Shown: positions 34,525 through 42,372 of the stretch, piece after piece
Layout of the letters: each line of letters starts with the position of its first letter
How positions within the stretch are numbered: the first letter of the stretch is position 1
Source: Pseudomonas sichuanensis
GTDB taxonomy: Bacteria; Pseudomonadota; Gammaproteobacteria; Pseudomonadales; Pseudomonadaceae
Direction of reading: 5' to 3'
DNA length: 64,000 bases
NCBI RefSeq assembly: GCF_003231305.1
Contig: NZ_QKVM01000029.1
Span: 1-64,000 of the forward strand
The notes under the pieces: generated by a model
What the model was told of the DNA's origin: nothing
What the model saw: the letters and a program-made list of their open reading frames with translations, nothing else
The model's database searches: none
Position numbers and translations under genes: made by a program

Positions 34525-35631
34525 TCAGATGTCCAGTACTTCCATTTCCCGCAGCACCTCGGCCACGGCGTTGACGGCGGCCTGCATGCCGTCCGGGCCG
34601 ACCACGCCGATGCAGCCGACGCGGAAGGTTTCGACCTGGGTCAGCTTGCCCGGGTAGAGGATGAAACCCTTGGCCTTGACTCGTTCGTAGAAGTCCTTGA
34701 ACTGGTAGCGGGCATCGCGGGGGGCGTGGAAAGTGACGATGATCGGCGCCTGGATCTCGGCGGGGAGGAAACTCTGCAGGCCGATCTTCGCCATGCCGTC
34801 GAGCAGGGTCTTGCAGTTGTCGGCATAGCGCTGGTGCCGAGCCGGCAGGCCGCCTTCTTCAGCGTACTGCTGCAGCGCTTCGTGCAGCGCGGCGACCACG
34901 TGGGTCGGCGGGGTGAAGCGCCATTGGCCGGTCTTGGCCATGTAGGCGTGCTGGTCGTGCAGGTCCATGGCCAGCGAGTGGGCATTGCCTTCGGCGGCGG
35001 CCAGGGCGGTTTTCTCGGCGAAGACGAAGCCCATGCCCGGTACGCCCTCGAGGCATTTGCCAGACGCGGCGATCAGCGCCTCGAACGGGATTTCGCGGGC
35101 ATCGATGGGCAGCGCGCCGAACGAGCTCATGGCGTCGATGATCAGGCGTTTGCCGTGGCGCTTGATCACCTGGGCGATCTCGGCCAGCGGGTTGAGGATG
35201 CCGGTGCTGGTCTCGCAGTGGATCAGGGCCACGTGGGTAACGCTTGGGTCGGCGGCCAGCAGACGATTGACGTCTTCGGCGGTGGTCGGCTGGTCTTCGG
35301 CGGTTTCGAAGGTGCTGTATTGGCGGCCCAGTACTTTGCAGATCTTCGCCAGGCGCTGGCCATAAGCACCGTTGATCAGCACCAGCACCTTGCCGTCACG
35401 CGGTACCAGGGTACCGATGGCCGCTTCCACGGCGAAGGTGCCGCTGCCTTGCAGGGGCACGCAGTGGTGGCTGGCGGCACCGTCGATGATCGCCAGCAGC
35501 TGCTCGCAGACACTGGCGGTCAGCTGGTTGAAGTCGCGGTCCCAGGAGCCCCAGTCCACCAGCATGGCTTGGCGGGTGCGGATCGAGGTGGTCAGGGGGC
35601 CGGGGGTCAGCAGGATCGGGGCGTTGCTCAT
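34525..35631 (-). CDS. phnW: 2-aminoethylphosphonate-pyruvate transaminase
   Basis: PhnW transfers the amino group of 2-aminoethylphosphonate to pyruvate, giving phosphonoacetaldehyde for PhnX. The 368-residue fold-I PLP enzyme has ILLTPGPLTTS, the PLP Asp in IIDAMSSFGALPID and the PLP Lys in AASGKCLEGVPG. I chose the ATG at 35631 with GAGGAA upstream, over a GTG at 35646. It is divergent from a LysR regulator, its likely controller. Confidence 0.96.
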   Translation of the reverse strand: MSNAPILLTPGPLTTSIRTRQAMLVDWGSWDRDFNQLTASVCEQLLAIIDGAASHHCVPLQGSGTFAVEAAIGTLVPRDGKVLVLINGAYGQRLAKICKVLGRQYSTFETAEDQPTTAEDVNRLLAADPSVTHVALIHCETSTGILNPLAEIAQVIKRHGKRLIIDAMSSFGALPIDAREIPFEALIAASGKCLEGVPGMGFVFAEKTALAAAEGNAHSLAMDLHDQHAYMAKTGQWRFTPPTHVVAALHEALQQYAEEGGLPARHQRYADNCKTLLDGMAKIGLQSFLPAEIQAPIIVTFHAPRDARYQFKDFYERVKAKGFILYPGKLTQVETFRVGCIGVVGPDGMQAAVNAVAEVLREMEVLDI

Positions 35632-35662
35632 TCCGTGGTTCCTCACATGCGGTGGGCTGGAA

Positions 35663-35732
35663 ACTTATGGGGGCTAGGTTGCAATTCGCCGGTCCATCAT
35701 TCAAATTGTTTGTTGTTATGCCAGCCATAAGT
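35663..35732. promoter_or_regulatory. LysR-type operator in the phnW/LysR divergent promoter
   Basis: TTATG-CCAGC-CATAA (35716-35730) is a dyad with T-N11-A geometry, as bound by LysR-type proteins, located 16-30 bp before the LysR gene. A second matching half, ACTTATGG (35663-35670), is the exact complement of CCATAAGT (35725-35732), about 62 bp away. This gives two sites suited to recognition and activation binding. The protein assignment is inferred. Confidence 0.55.
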
Positions 35733-35745
35733 CAGGCCGATATAT

Positions 35746-36609
35746 ATGAACCTGTTCCAGCTCCGCGCCTTCGATGCCGTGGCCCGTGAGGGCAGCTTTA
35801 CCCGCGCCGCCGAGCGCCTGTTCATCAGCCAGCCGGCGGTCACCGGGCACGTCAAGGCGCTGGAGGAGCACTACCAGATCACCTTGCTGCGGCGCACCGC
35901 GCGGCGGGTCGAGCTGACCGAGGAGGGCACGCGGCTGGCGGCCATCACCCGGGCCATGTTCGGCCTGGCCGAGGAAGCCCAGGCGATGCTCGAGGCAAAC
36001 CGCCAGCTGCTGACCGGGCGCTTGGAGGTGGCCGCCGACGGGCCGCACCGGGTGATGCCGATGCTGGCGCTGCTGCGCGAGCGCTACCCCGGCATCACCG
36101 TCAACCTGCGCCTGGGCAATGCCCAGGAGACGCTGGCCGCATTGTTGTCCGAACATGCCGACGTGGCGGTGCTGACCGAGATCGAACCGCGCAAGGGCCT
36201 GCACCTGCAGAGCCTGTGCGAGTCGCGCTTGTGCGCGCTGTTGCCGGCGGGGCATGCCTGGGCCAAGGCTGACGGCGATCTGCCGCTGGCCGAGCTGGAC
36301 AAGCAGATCATGGTCTTGCGCGAACCAAGCTCAACCACCCGGCGCACGTTCGACAAGGCCTGTGCCGAGGGCCGTGTGCAGCCACGGGTGCTGCTGGAGC
36401 TGGACAGCCGTGAGGCGGTCACCGAGGCGGTGGCGGCGGAGCTTGGCATCGGCGTGGTGTCGTCCACCGAGGTCGCCCATGACCCACGGGTGGTGGCGCG
36501 CCCCTTGAGCGGCGCGGGGCTGGTCAACCAACACATGATCGGCTGCCTGGAGCGACGTCGGGAGCTGCGCCTGATCCAGGCGTTTCTGGGGCTGGCCGCC
36601 AGTGTCTGA
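35746..36609 (+). CDS. LysR-family regulator, probable activator of phnWX
   Basis: The 287-residue LysR-type regulator has an N-terminal helix-turn-helix (LFQLRAFDAVAREGSFTRAAERLFISQPAVTGHV, residues 3-40) and a substrate-binding-like effector domain with ALLSEHADVAVLTEIEP. It is divergent from phnW with a T-N11-A dyad between them, so it probably responds to 2-aminoethylphosphonate or a breakdown product. The gene is followed within 10 bp by an AraC-type gene. Confidence 0.9.
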   Translation: MNLFQLRAFDAVAREGSFTRAAERLFISQPAVTGHVKALEEHYQITLLRRTARRVELTEEGTRLAAITRAMFGLAEEAQAMLEANRQLLTGRLEVAADGPHRVMPMLALLRERYPGITVNLRLGNAQETLAALLSEHADVAVLTEIEPRKGLHLQSLCESRLCALLPAGHAWAKADGDLPLAELDKQIMVLREPSSTTRRTFDKACAEGRVQPRVLLELDSREAVTEAVAAELGIGVVSSTEVAHDPRVVARPLSGAGLVNQHMIGCLERRRELRLIQAFLGLAASV

Positions 36610-36619
36610 GGGGCCTAAG

Positions 36620-37705
36620 ATGGCCGCCATTGAGCGCAGCGGACTGCCGATGAGCGAGAAAGACACCATTTCCATGCAACTGGTGCGCGAAGCGCTATTG
36701 CAGACCTGTCCGGCGGGCGCGCCGGACGCGGCGTTGCTGGCCCGCGCCGGGATCGACGTGCAGCACCTCGACCTGCCCCAGGCACGGGTGAGCGCCGACG
36801 CCTATGCCCGGCTCTGGCGTCTGCTGGCGCGGCGCTGCAACGACGAGTTCTTCGCCATGGACCCGCGCGGCCTGCGCAGCGGCAGCCTGGCATTCCTGTG
36901 CCGCTCGGCGATGGCTCAAGCGACCCTGGGCGAAGGCTTGCGTACCGCTCTTGATTTCCTTGGCCTGATGCTCGAAGACCTGCAGCCGGGCCTGGTGCGT
37001 CAGCAAAGCCTGGCCGAGATCGTCATCAACGAACCGCGCGATGAGCCGCGCCGGGCCTTCACCTATTTCACCTTCTGGATGATCGTGCACGGCGTGGCCT
37101 GCTGGCTGGCGGGCCGGCGCATCCCGATCCTGGCCATCGACCTGCGCTGCGCCGAGCCGCCGTTCTGTGACGACTACCGGGTGATGTTCTCCGAAAACCT
37201 GCAGTTCGAGCGCCCGCGCACGCGCATGATCATCGCCGCCGACTGCCTCGATCTGCCGCTCAGGCGCACGCCTGAGGAGCTGCAGCGTTTCCTCGCCGAG
37301 GCGCCGGGCAACATCCTGGTCAAATACCGCGACCCGGCCAGCCTGGCCCGGCGCATTCGTCACGACTTGTTGCAACTGGCGCCAGCACAATGGCCCGATG
37401 CCGAAAGCCTGGCACGGCGCTTGTGCCTGTCGCCGTCGACGTTCAGGCGCCGCCTGGCGGACGAAGGGCAAAGTTACCAAGGCCTGAAGGACAGCGTGCG
37501 ACGTGAATTGGCCGTGACTTGGCTGGGCGAGGTCGAGCCGGCCATGGGGGATATCGCCGAACGGCTGGGCTTTGCCGACAGCAGTTCGTTCTACAAGGCG
37601 TTTCGCAAGTGGTTCGGCTGCAACCCGGGGCACTACCGGCAACTGGCCATGCAGGGGGTAGCGCTCGAACAGGTGACGGCGTTTCCCGCTGCAATCGAGC
37701 GCTGA
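36620..37705 (+). CDS. AraC-family regulator with arabinose-binding-like N-domain (OruR/ArgR type)
   Basis: The 361-residue protein has an N-terminal domain of the 'Arabinose_bd' kind (LLQTCPAGAPDAALLARAG, then the CRSAMAQATLGEGLRTALDFL segment) and a C-terminal double helix-turn-helix (SLARRLCLSPSTFRRRLADEG; GDIAERLGFADSSSFYKAF). I chose the ATG at 36620 because GAGGGG lies 7 bases upstream; a GTG at 36602 would overlap the LysR gene. It may belong to the phosphonate regulon or control the effector genes that follow it by 28 bp. The target is unknown. Confidence 0.85.
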   Translation: MAAIERSGLPMSEKDTISMQLVREALLQTCPAGAPDAALLARAGIDVQHLDLPQARVSADAYARLWRLLARRCNDEFFAMDPRGLRSGSLAFLCRSAMAQATLGEGLRTALDFLGLMLEDLQPGLVRQQSLAEIVINEPRDEPRRAFTYFTFWMIVHGVACWLAGRRIPILAIDLRCAEPPFCDDYRVMFSENLQFERPRTRMIIAADCLDLPLRRTPEELQRFLAEAPGNILVKYRDPASLARRIRHDLLQLAPAQWPDAESLARRLCLSPSTFRRRLADEGQSYQGLKDSVRRELAVTWLGEVEPAMGDIAERLGFADSSSFYKAFRKWFGCNPGHYRQLAMQGVALEQVTAFPAAIER

Positions 37706-37712
37706 GGCTGTA

Positions 37713-37729
37713 GAGGGTGGACGTCCCTC
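37713..37729 (+). promoter_or_regulatory. Short hairpin with loop GGA next to the effector start
   Basis: GAGGG (37713-37717) can pair with CCCTC (37725-37729), exposing loop TGGACGT whose GGACGT matches the GGANGU part of the Csr/Rsm binding consensus. The effector ATG is at 37734, and the only Shine-Dalgarno-like string (GAGGG) is in the 5' arm. RsmA/RsmE control is an inference. Confidence 0.4.
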
Positions 37730-37733
37730 AATC

Positions 37734-40700
37734 ATGCAGGTCGTCCAACCCATGGCAGTTACAACTCCAAGCACCACGTCCCTGACTCCCGAACAGTTGA
37801 CCGATGGCTTCATCGCCGCGAAGTTGCCGGCCTGGCTGCGTACAGGGTCGGCCGAGCAGGTCCGCACGCTGTCCTCACGATTCAAGGCGCACGCCGACAG
37901 CGGCAAGGCACTGGCGGCACTCGAGCGCTCGCTGATGTCGCCGCAACGCTTCGCCGAGCAGGCATTCGAACCTTTGATCGGCGAACTGCTGCCCGATGGC
38001 CCGGCGCTCGCCAAGCTCGACTGGCTGGAGGTAAGGCGCCGGTTTCGAGTGCCCTTGGGGGGCGGTCTGCCCGAGGACGAGATCCACTACTTGCGCTATC
38101 CGGCACTGCTGCGGCTGATGCAAGGGTTCGCCGCCGATGCCTCGTTCTACAAGGGGAGCGGGCTGACTGCGAGTGCCGGTGAAGCGCTGCTGTTCGAGGA
38201 CCTGGCCACGCTGGTCACGCGGGTCAGGGCACTCGAGGTGGGGAAACGCTACCAACAGTTTTTGCAACAGGCCTTTACCCGCGAAGCTCGCGCGTTGCTT
38301 GCAGCGCATCACCGCACGGGCTTCGCCCTGAGTTGCGAGCTGGGACTCATGCAGGGCTGGATCAGTGCCGAGGAGCAGGCTGCCTTGGGCAGCCTGCTGT
38401 CATCGGCGCCGCACGGGCCATCGGCGCCGCTGGCTGCCTACGCCGGTGAGTTGCAGTTGCTCGGCTGCAAGATCGCCAACGGCCTGAAGATCCAGTTGCG
38501 CAACGAGCAGGGAGAGGACAGTGGCGTGGTCCTGTACTTGCCCACTGACTGGCAACGCCCCCTGCGACGGTTCGATTCGCAGTTGCAGTTGCAAGCATTC
38601 CTGGCCAGTGAGTTGAGTCGGGTCGATGTGCGCCAGCAGTTCTACTCGCTGGTCGGCCTCGACCGACGCGCCGAATTCGTCACTACCCTCACCACGCGCC
38701 TGCAGGACGATGTTCCTGATCTCGAGGTGCAAGGGGCAGTAGCGGTTGGCGACATCTTCGCGGCACTGGCGCAGTCCCAGGTCGAGCGTTTCGAGGCGGA
38801 TGCGCAGGTGTTGCTGGTTTCGAACGAGGCAGTCGACCACAAGGCCGCCGAGCAACGCCTGGAACGTTGGAAATCAGTCGGTTGGACGGTACTCGGCCTG
38901 GTCGGCCTGGCGGTGCCGGTTGTTGGGTTGGTGCTGTTCGGCAAGCTGGTCGTCGACATGCTCGGTGAAGTCTATACCGGTATCGAGGACTGGTCCGAAG
39001 GCCATCAGCACGAGGCCAGGGAGCACTTGCTGCAGGTGGCGCAAAGCGTGCTCGTCACCGGAGCGACGGTGGTCGGCGTCGGTGCAGTGGCGCGCAGCTT
39101 CCAGGGCAGCGCGTTTGTCGACGCGCTGGAACCGGTACCGCTCCCGGCGGGCGGCGACCGCTTGTGGAACGACAACTTGAGTGTCTACGCGTCGGACCCG
39201 GGCCCGGCGACGCTTGGGCAGGATGGTCTGTACGCGCACGCGCAGAAGCGCTGGCTGCGCATCGGTTCACGCTACTACGAAGTGTATCGGCCTGCGCCGG
39301 GCCTGGCCTGGCGTTTGCGCCACCCCGATGCAGAGGGTGCCTACGAGCCGCCGCTGGAACACAACGGCGAGCGGGGATGGCGCTTGCGTCAGGAGCGACC
39401 GCTGGAATGGGATGACAGCACCGACATGCTCAACCGGCTCTGGCCCCATGAACCTCCGTTCGATGCCGTGCAGGCCGATCGCATCCTGCGCACGGCGGGC
39501 ATGGACAAGGATGAGCTGCGGGGTTTGTGGGTGGAGAACCGCCCCACGCCGGTCAACCTGCGTGACACCCTGCGGCGTTTCGAGGCCGATGCCAGGCTGG
39601 TGAGACTCTTCGTGGCCCTGCGCCAGCCTGATTCGCGCCTGGAAGATGACCAGGTACTGGCGTGGTGCAGGCGCCGTGACGACATGCAAGGCCTGGACGA
39701 TGCCGCCATTGCCGAGGATCTTGCCGGACGGCAGGCCGAGTTGCAGGGGGCACTGCTTGAGCATCTGTCCATCCAGGCTGCGCCGTCGCAGGGCTTGGCG
39801 GCCCTTGTGCGGCGCGATTTCCCCGGGTTGCCGCATGCGTATGTCGAGGAGGTTGCACGTGAGGTGGATCCTGAGGTGGAGGAGCAGGCACTGGGCGAAG
39901 CGCGCCTGCCCTTCGCGTTGGGCAAGCGGGCCCGAGCCTTGCTCGAGCTGTCGCGCATCAACCGCGCCGTGGAGGGCCTGTACCTGCGCAGTGCTTGCTC
40001 CAGCGAGACGGCCGAACTGGTCATCGCATTGCTCGGGCGCCTGCCTGGCTGGCCCAAACGTCTCAACCTGGAGTTGCATGAAGGATCCGAGAGCGGCGCC
40101 ACGCTGGCGATTCTCGATCCGCAAGGGCCGAGTGCCGGGCGCATCGTGTTGTTCACCCGCAACGGGCGCTTCTGGCTCTACGACAGTGCAGGCCGTCCAC
40201 GGGAGGAGGATGTGGCAGAGCCTGGCGGCCTGTTCGAGGCCCTTGCGGCCTTGCTCAAAGCATCGGACCGCAGGGCCCTGAATTTCGATGACAGCGACCT
40301 TGCCGAGCAGTTGCGCAATGCGTTGATCGAGCAGTTGCCGGCGACACGCAGCGGTGTGCTGGCGCGACTGGGCTGGCGCGTGTCCACGCCGTGGTTCAAC
40401 CCGGGCCGGCGCCTGGTCGATGGGCGAGTCGGTTATGAGCTCGGGGGGCGCTCCTCACGTCCGTCCACCGAGCGGTTGCGACAGCGGGTACGGATGCTGT
40501 ACCCCAGTTTCGATGCCGGTGAAGTGGAAGGCTATGTGCAGGGATTGCAACGTGACCATGAGCGCCCGTTCGAAGCGATCGCTCGGCAGGAGCGCAACTA
40601 CGCGGAGTTTGACGATGTCCTGCGGCGCTGGTCGCAAGGTAGCAGGGAGCTGCGGGTTCATCGGGTGCGTGTTCAGTTCGCCAATCGGTTACGCGCGATC

Positions 40701-42281
40701 TGGCGTTTCGAAGGGGAAGTGGCGCGGGGCGCGTTGAGCCGGGCTGACGGCATGCGCCTGGACATCAGCGGCTGGCGCATTGGCAGCCTGCCGGACTTGC
40801 CGGCGAATGTCGATATGAGCCATGTCACCGAGTTGACGATGGTGCGCATGGGGCTGACGACGGTGAGTGGCAATTTCCTGCAGGTATTCGACTCCTTGCG
40901 GGTGCTGAACCTCAACAGCAACAGGATCGACGCAGTACCGCCTTCGCTGGTGCGCTTGACCGGCCTGCGCAGCCTGTTGCTGCTGTCGAACCAGGTGCGC
41001 ATGAGCGACAGTGACCAGCAGGTGCTGGCCGGCCTGGGCAACTTGCAGGTCCTGGATCTGAGCCTCAACCCGATTCGCCGGTTGCCGTTGCGTTTCGACC
41101 GTCTGCCTGAGTTGACGACACTTCGGGCCAGAGGGTGTGGGTTGCTCGAAGTGCCTGACGGTATCGAGCGCTGCGTGTTCCTGCGCACAGCTGACCTGAG
41201 CAACAACCGCATCAGCAGTGTGTCGGACTCACTGGCTGTGCAGCCATGGGCGTTCCGGCGGCGCCTGAACCTTGTAGGCAATCCGCTGGACCACCAAGCA
41301 ATGGAGCGTCTGAACCGTGTCGATATGCAGCACGCGTTTGTGCCGGACCTGGATGAGGATGAGGATGAAGATGAGGCCCCTGAGCCGGGGGCGGTCATGC
41401 AGCGCTGGCTGGCGCTGGAAAAGGACACGCGTAATGACCAGGCCCGCATGCAGTTGTGGAAACGGCTGGAGGCATTGCCCGGCAGTGCTGGCCTGTTCGA
41501 GTTGCTGCGCAACCTGACGTCGACCCCGGACTTCGTGCGGGCGCCGGGTTACATGTCCGAGCAACTCTGGCCGTTGCTCGAGAGCATGGATCAGGATGCG
41601 CAGCTGCGTGAGGAGATCTTCTTGCATGCCGATGAAGTGCGCGGCTGTCATGACAGCCATGTGGAGCGCTTCAGCCGCTTGATGATCCACGAACTGGTGT
41701 ACAAGGCCAATGCCTTGGGTGCCCAGGGCATTGGCGGTGACGGGTTGCTATTGCTGGGGAAGCAATTGTTCCGGCTGGACAAGCTGGACGAAATCGCCGC
41801 TGAGGACGTTCGTCGGCAGGAAGCGGTGCTGCGCGCTGACGATCCGCAATCGGCAGGCGTCGATGCACTGCAGGTGATCCTCGGCTATCGCACCTCGCTG
41901 GCCGGCGAGTTGAACTTGCCGCATCAGCCGCGCAACTTGCGCTTCGAAAGCCTTTCGCATATCGATGCGGCGCAGAAGGCCAAGGCGTTGCTTGAAGTGA
42001 AGGCGGCAGAGGCGTCCCCGGCGCTGGCGCAAAGCATCAGTGGGCGGGATTTCTGGCGCACCTACCTGGAAAAGCGCCATGGCGCCGCTTTTTCGGCAGT
42101 GGCAGAGACGTTCTCGCGGTATGGAAGCGAGCTTGACGATGAAGCTTCGACCTTGGACAGCCAGGCATACAGAGAACGTTGGGATGCGCTGGTCAGTGGG
42201 CGTGCTTCGGCAGAACAGGCCTTGGCGCTTCGGCTTACCGAGGAGGCACTCGAGCGTGAGGCCGATGGCTCGCTCACCTAG
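37734..42281 (+). CDS. Giant effector-like protein: DUF6543-like region, LRR, NEL-type E3 ubiquitin ligase domain
   Basis: This is a 1515-residue protein. The N-terminal ~1000 residues resemble Pseudomonas DUF6543/dermonecrotic-toxin-like proteins and include a hydrophobic segment (about 382-402, SVGWTVLGLVGLAVPVVGLV) and a PWFNPGRR...DGRVGY motif near 885. Leucine-rich repeats follow (about 1020-1180; LRVLNLNSNRIDAVP, LQVLDLSLNPIRRLP), then an acidic linker (DEDEDEDE, about 1208-1216), then a C-terminal NEL-like domain with candidate catalytic Cys1305 and Asp1307 in GCHDSHVERF. NEL ligases (IpaH, SspH, SlrP) ubiquitinate host proteins after secretion. No secretion signal or chaperone is visible. 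An in-frame ATG at 37752 is an alternative start. Confidence 0.8.
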   Translation: MQVVQPMAVTTPSTTSLTPEQLTDGFIAAKLPAWLRTGSAEQVRTLSSRFKAHADSGKALAALERSLMSPQRFAEQAFEPLIGELLPDGPALAKLDWLEVRRRFRVPLGGGLPEDEIHYLRYPALLRLMQGFAADASFYKGSGLTASAGEALLFEDLATLVTRVRALEVGKRYQQFLQQAFTREARALLAAHHRTGFALSCELGLMQGWISAEEQAALGSLLSSAPHGPSAPLAAYAGELQLLGCKIANGLKIQLRNEQGEDSGVVLYLPTDWQRPLRRFDSQLQLQAFLASELSRVDVRQQFYSLVGLDRRAEFVTTLTTRLQDDVPDLEVQGAVAVGDIFAALAQSQVERFEADAQVLLVSNEAVDHKAAEQRLERWKSVGWTVLGLVGLAVPVVGLVLFGKLVVDMLGEVYTGIEDWSEGHQHEAREHLLQVAQSVLVTGATVVGVGAVARSFQGSAFVDALEPVPLPAGGDRLWNDNLSVYASDPGPATLGQDGLYAHAQKRWLRIGSRYYEVYRPAPGLAWRLRHPDAEGAYEPPLEHNGERGWRLRQERPLEWDDSTDMLNRLWPHEPPFDAVQADRILRTAGMDKDELRGLWVENRPTPVNLRDTLRRFEADARLVRLFVALRQPDSRLEDDQVLAWCRRRDDMQGLDDAAIAEDLAGRQAELQGALLEHLSIQAAPSQGLAALVRRDFPGLPHAYVEEVAREVDPEVEEQALGEARLPFALGKRARALLELSRINRAVEGLYLRSACSSETAELVIALLGRLPGWPKRLNLELHEGSESGATLAILDPQGPSAGRIVLFTRNGRFWLYDSAGRPREEDVAEPGGLFEALAALLKASDRRALNFDDSDLAEQLRNALIEQLPATRSGVLARLGWRVSTPWFNPGRRLVDGRVGYELGGRSSRPSTERLRQRVRMLYPSFDAGEVEGYVQGLQRDHERPFEAIARQERNYAEFDDVLRRWSQGSRELRVHRVRVQFANRLRAIWRFEGEVARGALSRADGMRLDISGWRIGSLPDLPANVDMSHVTELTMVRMGLTTVSGNFLQVFDSLRVLNLNSNRIDAVPPSLVRLTGLRSLLLLSNQVRMSDSDQQVLAGLGNLQVLDLSLNPIRRLPLRFDRLPELTTLRARGCGLLEVPDGIERCVFLRTADLSNNRISSVSDSLAVQPWAFRRRLNLVGNPLDHQAMERLNRVDMQHAFVPDLDEDEDEDEAPEPGAVMQRWLALEKDTRNDQARMQLWKRLEALPGSAGLFELLRNLTSTPDFVRAPGYMSEQLWPLLESMDQDAQLREEIFLHADEVRGCHDSHVERFSRLMIHELVYKANALGAQGIGGDGLLLLGKQLFRLDKLDEIAAEDVRRQEAVLRADDPQSAGVDALQVILGYRTSLAGELNLPHQPRNLRFESLSHIDAAQKAKALLEVKAAEASPALAQSISGRDFWRTYLEKRHGAAFSAVAETFSRYGSELDDEASTLDSQAYRERWDALVSGRASAEQALALRLTEEALEREADGSLT
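41352..41375 (+). repeat. GATGAG hexamer repeat inside the first effector gene
   Basis: Four in-frame hexamers (GATGAG, GATGAG, GATGAA, GATGAG) encode the acidic DE linker between the LRR and NEL-like domains. Slippage by one unit would change the linker by two residues without a frameshift. Confidence 0.7.
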
Positions 42282-42285
42282 CGTG

Positions 42286-42301
42286 CAACGCCCGACTGGG
42301 C
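42286..42301 (+). terminator. Weak hairpin after the first effector gene
   Basis: ACGCCC-GACT-GGGCGT is followed by GTTTCCC. The stem is short and the T-run has only three bases, so it is at best a partial terminator between the two effector genes. Confidence 0.3.
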
Positions 42302-42338
42302 GTGTTTCCCGCTGATCCGCCGCATGCTCAGCAGGCAG

Positions 42339-42372
42339 GGTTGTCGCTTCCATCCCTCAGGAAGCGACAACC
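42339..42372 (+). promoter_or_regulatory. 13-bp perfect hairpin enclosing the ribosome site of the second effector
   Basis: GGTTGTCGCTTCC (42339-42351) and GGAAGCGACAACC (42360-42372) are exact inverted repeats with loop ATCCCTCA. The 3' arm ends on the base before the ATG at 42373. The only Shine-Dalgarno candidate (AGGAAG) begins at the loop edge and runs into the 3' arm, so the fold would hide the ribosome site. It is likely a translational control element; what opens it is unknown. Confidence 0.6.

Noticed and set aside
36602..36619. GTG at 36602 as the AraC-type gene start
   Set aside because: The start would overlap the LysR stop and has no ribosome site, whereas ATG at 36620 has GAGGGG 7 bases upstream.
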